DNA of 64,000 nt, taken from NCBI GenBank assembly GCA_900343135.1, contig OPYK01000005.1, forward strand, positions 1 through 64,000, given 5' to 3'. Position numbers and translations under genes: made by a program. Source of the DNA: Atopobium massiliense (GTDB lineage Bacteria; Actinomycetota; Coriobacteriia; Coriobacteriales; Atopobiaceae). The notes beneath the pieces were generated by a model. It had not been told where the DNA came from. It saw only the letters and a list, made by a program, of their open reading frames with translations, and searched no databases. Numbering within the stretch: position 1 is the stretch's first letter; each line of letters opens with the position of its first letter. Positions 63,201 through 64,000 of this stretch are shown here, in pieces.

Positions 63201-63313
63201 TGCACCGCCTGCATGCTTGTAAGCTTGAAATGATGGTAGCTTTTAGTAAGATGAAGGAAGCTCAAAGGAGAAGTGTATACAGGGGTTGAAGTGGGTGTGT
63301 CTTTTTCAGACAT
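60287..63313 (-). CDS. M16C metallopeptidase (PreP/Cym1-like)
   Basis: 1008 residues, the normal length of presequence-protease-like insulinase-family enzymes that degrade short peptides in a closed two-half chamber. The inverted zinc motif HILEH is at residues 84-88, followed by the distal Glu region (NEMRGSLSSPE). The second half is the inactive M16C half. No signal peptide, so cytoplasmic peptide turnover is likely. ATG 63313 follows AGGAG; the open frame upstream of it has no ribosome site. A stretch AGLAGAGAAAKANAGTTAG in the second half is a low-complexity insertion. Confidence 0.93.
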   Translation of the reverse strand: MSEKDTPTSTPVYTSPLSFLHLTKSYHHFKLTSMQAVQEIDGYAYIFEHEQTHARLMWLACADTNKTFSIAFKTPPTNSTGVFHILEHAVLCGSARYPVKEPFVHLLKTSMQTFLNAMTFPDKTVYPVSSTNQKDLINLTNIYLDAVLHPNIYTKPDIFKQEGWHLELNADADTLCYNGVVLNEMRGSLSSPETMVYHKTMETLFCDTCYGYVSGGDVREIPNLTYEEFIDTHKRHYQLANSYTILYGDLCLNDMLQVIDGHFSNASAPMGAPNELRLQHPHSPKPVQFTMKTTPDNTMVQVSYVIDAPITHEEVLAASVIIESLCATNDSPLKRDVLDANLGDDMSAMLVDECAQPVIMFQLKGAHKGVAAQFKALIEERCAQYVRDGIDRKRINATLAQTEFMLRERDWSTYSDGVALAIQVLSSWLYNDEQPLDTLKFEAALAHMKRELTSSYFEHILQKFVCKNAFCACVELIPSEQDDYDEARLLAAKKAQMTTDELEAIRTQTTRLKALQEAPDSPQNVATLPRLYTSDITASPVLPQTSVHTGANGRYTLLHHAIATRGITYMYSYFPLDSIRFSDAPYVGVLQEIFGKVSTAQHSADELDILTQQHLGALSAYIVCTSNDENPQVIAPYFAVSASALAQMRHYIVDYLVEICASSRFDELERIHTLLMQRKLSLESAFINAGHSCAMDYLSSMRFAQGRLMDEIEGVSHYRFLTKLLDNWDEEKLTLAEKLASIARVVFLGEAPQGSIRLPFVVSVAGSTHDAAAITAQLDDAPLGAGLAGAGAAAKANAGTTAGTSRLVIPTLKPRRCAFIIPSQVQFIAADAPTLCPDINAIGTWNIASRALSLDYLWNEVRVKNGAYGCAFQHNTAGFSAMWSYRDPAIATTLEAYKKATAWLQNWHPTCDDFEGYVVSTTAMIDAPQKPYAQARMLDMWYLKNRPANFNELIRTQQLHATPADVRSLAPYLDGDIRERCVCVFGAQDAIQKAGDLFDTVDVLIAQA

Positions 63314-63519
63314 AGGTGCTCCTTTTGGTGCGTGTACATACAATACCCATGCTGCACCTGCGTGTTGCCCTTGCGCGTGTGCGTTGTTGCGATTTTGCGC
63401 GTATGTGCTTTGGTGCATTGTGGTGCCCACATGGCGGACTCGTGTAGCTGCAGCATTTAGGTTGCATTCCATTGTATACTACTCACGTTTTACCATGCAT
63501 ACCGCATAAGGAGTTTGTG

Positions 63520-64000
63520 TTGCATCATACAGATTACAAACGTGCCCTCACGCAGCGCTTTTCTCTCGAGCGCATCACATCCGCACTGCAAAACTCACAC
63601 AATCGTCGCCTTCTACATGGCATTATGCTTACGCTTGCTGGCGGCTCGCTATGGGGCGCCAATGCAACACTTTCAAAAATAATCATGGACACCTACGCCA
63701 TTTCGCCCTTGTGGCTTGCATGTATACGTGAAATTTTTGCAGCGTTGTTATTTTTGCTGTGTGCTTATAAGCAAACGCCTGACAAGGTGCGTGCCGTGTT
63801 TGAACATCCTTCATCGCTCATCTCAATTGCGCTTGTAGCGTATGATGCTATTTTGCTCTCGCAGGTGTCGTACCTGCAGGCAATTAACTGGACAAACTCG
63901 GCAACGGCAACGATTTTACAAAACATCTGCGTAATTTTTGTTATGGTGTACGTATGCGTTGTAAACCGTCGTGCGCCCAAACGTCGCGAAATAGCGGGGC
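63520..64000 (+). CDS. EamA/DMT-family transporter, 5' part
   Basis: Open frame that runs off the end of the window, about 160 residues visible. After a polar N-terminus of about 40 residues it shows at least three membrane helices. LTLAGGSLWGANATLSKIIMD matches the first-helix motif of EamA drug/metabolite transporters, and SQVSYLQAINWTNSATATILQ the typical helix 3-4 region. The start is TTG 63520 or GTG 63517 behind AAGGAG. Divergent from the peptidase gene. Substrate unknown. Confidence 0.8.
   Translation, partial: MHHTDYKRALTQRFSLERITSALQNSHNRRLLHGIMLTLAGGSLWGANATLSKIIMDTYAISPLWLACIREIFAALLFLLCAYKQTPDKVRAVFEHPSSLISIALVAYDAILLSQVSYLQAINWTNSATATILQNICVIFVMVYVCVVNRRAPKRREIAG

Overview
The window looks like a chromosomal segment of an anaerobic, mid-GC actinobacterium, most probably of the class Coriobacteriia. 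The placement is inferred from gene style and neighbourhood, not from a marker alignment. Anaerobic life is suggested by the oxygen-sensitive ribonucleotide reductase pair NrdD/NrdG, an NfnAB-type ferredoxin:NADP+ transhydrogenase and a secondary alcohol dehydrogenase of the Thermoanaerobacter/Clostridium type. Large cell-surface proteins with DUF5648-like, InlB-like, GA-like and FIVAR-like modules, one ending in an LPKTG sortase signal, suggest a host-associated Gram-positive.

Layout. 0.2-2.9 kb: ABC exporter pair (minus). 3.4-10.6 kb: accessory region with a Tat lipoprotein solute-binding protein, two related surface proteins, a Pr6Pr-like membrane protein, a DUF3784-like protein and a 192-bp inverted-repeat element. 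11.0-21.3 kb: the second half of the ribosomal superoperon (rplE to rplQ, with secY, adk, map, infA and rpoA); the usual first half (rpsJ to rplX) is not in front of it. 21.9-25.5 kb: an ECF energising module in its classic place between rplQ and truA, but with both ATPases and the transmembrane T protein fused into one chain. 25.7-33.4 kb: glycosyltransferase, pyrE and a giant adhesin-like protein. 33.9-39.5 kb (minus): nfnAB, pth, prs, glmU, then a tRNA-Gln(UUG) gene. 40.0-44.5 kb (minus): peptidoglycan-binding protein, polyprenyl synthase, galE, alcohol dehydrogenase. 44.7-48.4 kb (minus): FMN riboswitch, ribU, fused ecfAA and ecfT, which form a complete riboflavin importer operon. 48.6-53.9 kb: murB, HAD phosphatase, nrdD, nrdG. 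53.9-60.1 kb (minus): Fic protein with a repeat-type operator, and an uncharacterised SPFH/zinc-ribbon operon. 60.3-64.0 kb: PreP-like M16C peptidase (minus) and the start of an EamA transporter (plus).

The most striking signal is that the only three long guanine runs I see in the window (10, 9 and 9 G) each sit at one of the three large surface-protein genes: in a promoter spacer, near a predicted transcription start, and inside a signal-peptide coding region. This is the expected architecture of slipped-strand phase variation and implies a coordinated set of switchable surface proteins. Other notable points are the one-chain EcfA-EcfA-EcfT fusion beside a separate riboflavin ECF operon, three dispersed copies of an inverted-repeat element, a Fic gene with three 10-bp operator repeats at exact 32-bp intervals, a structured leader before rpsN with mutually exclusive hairpins, and low-complexity N-terminal tails on several housekeeping enzymes.
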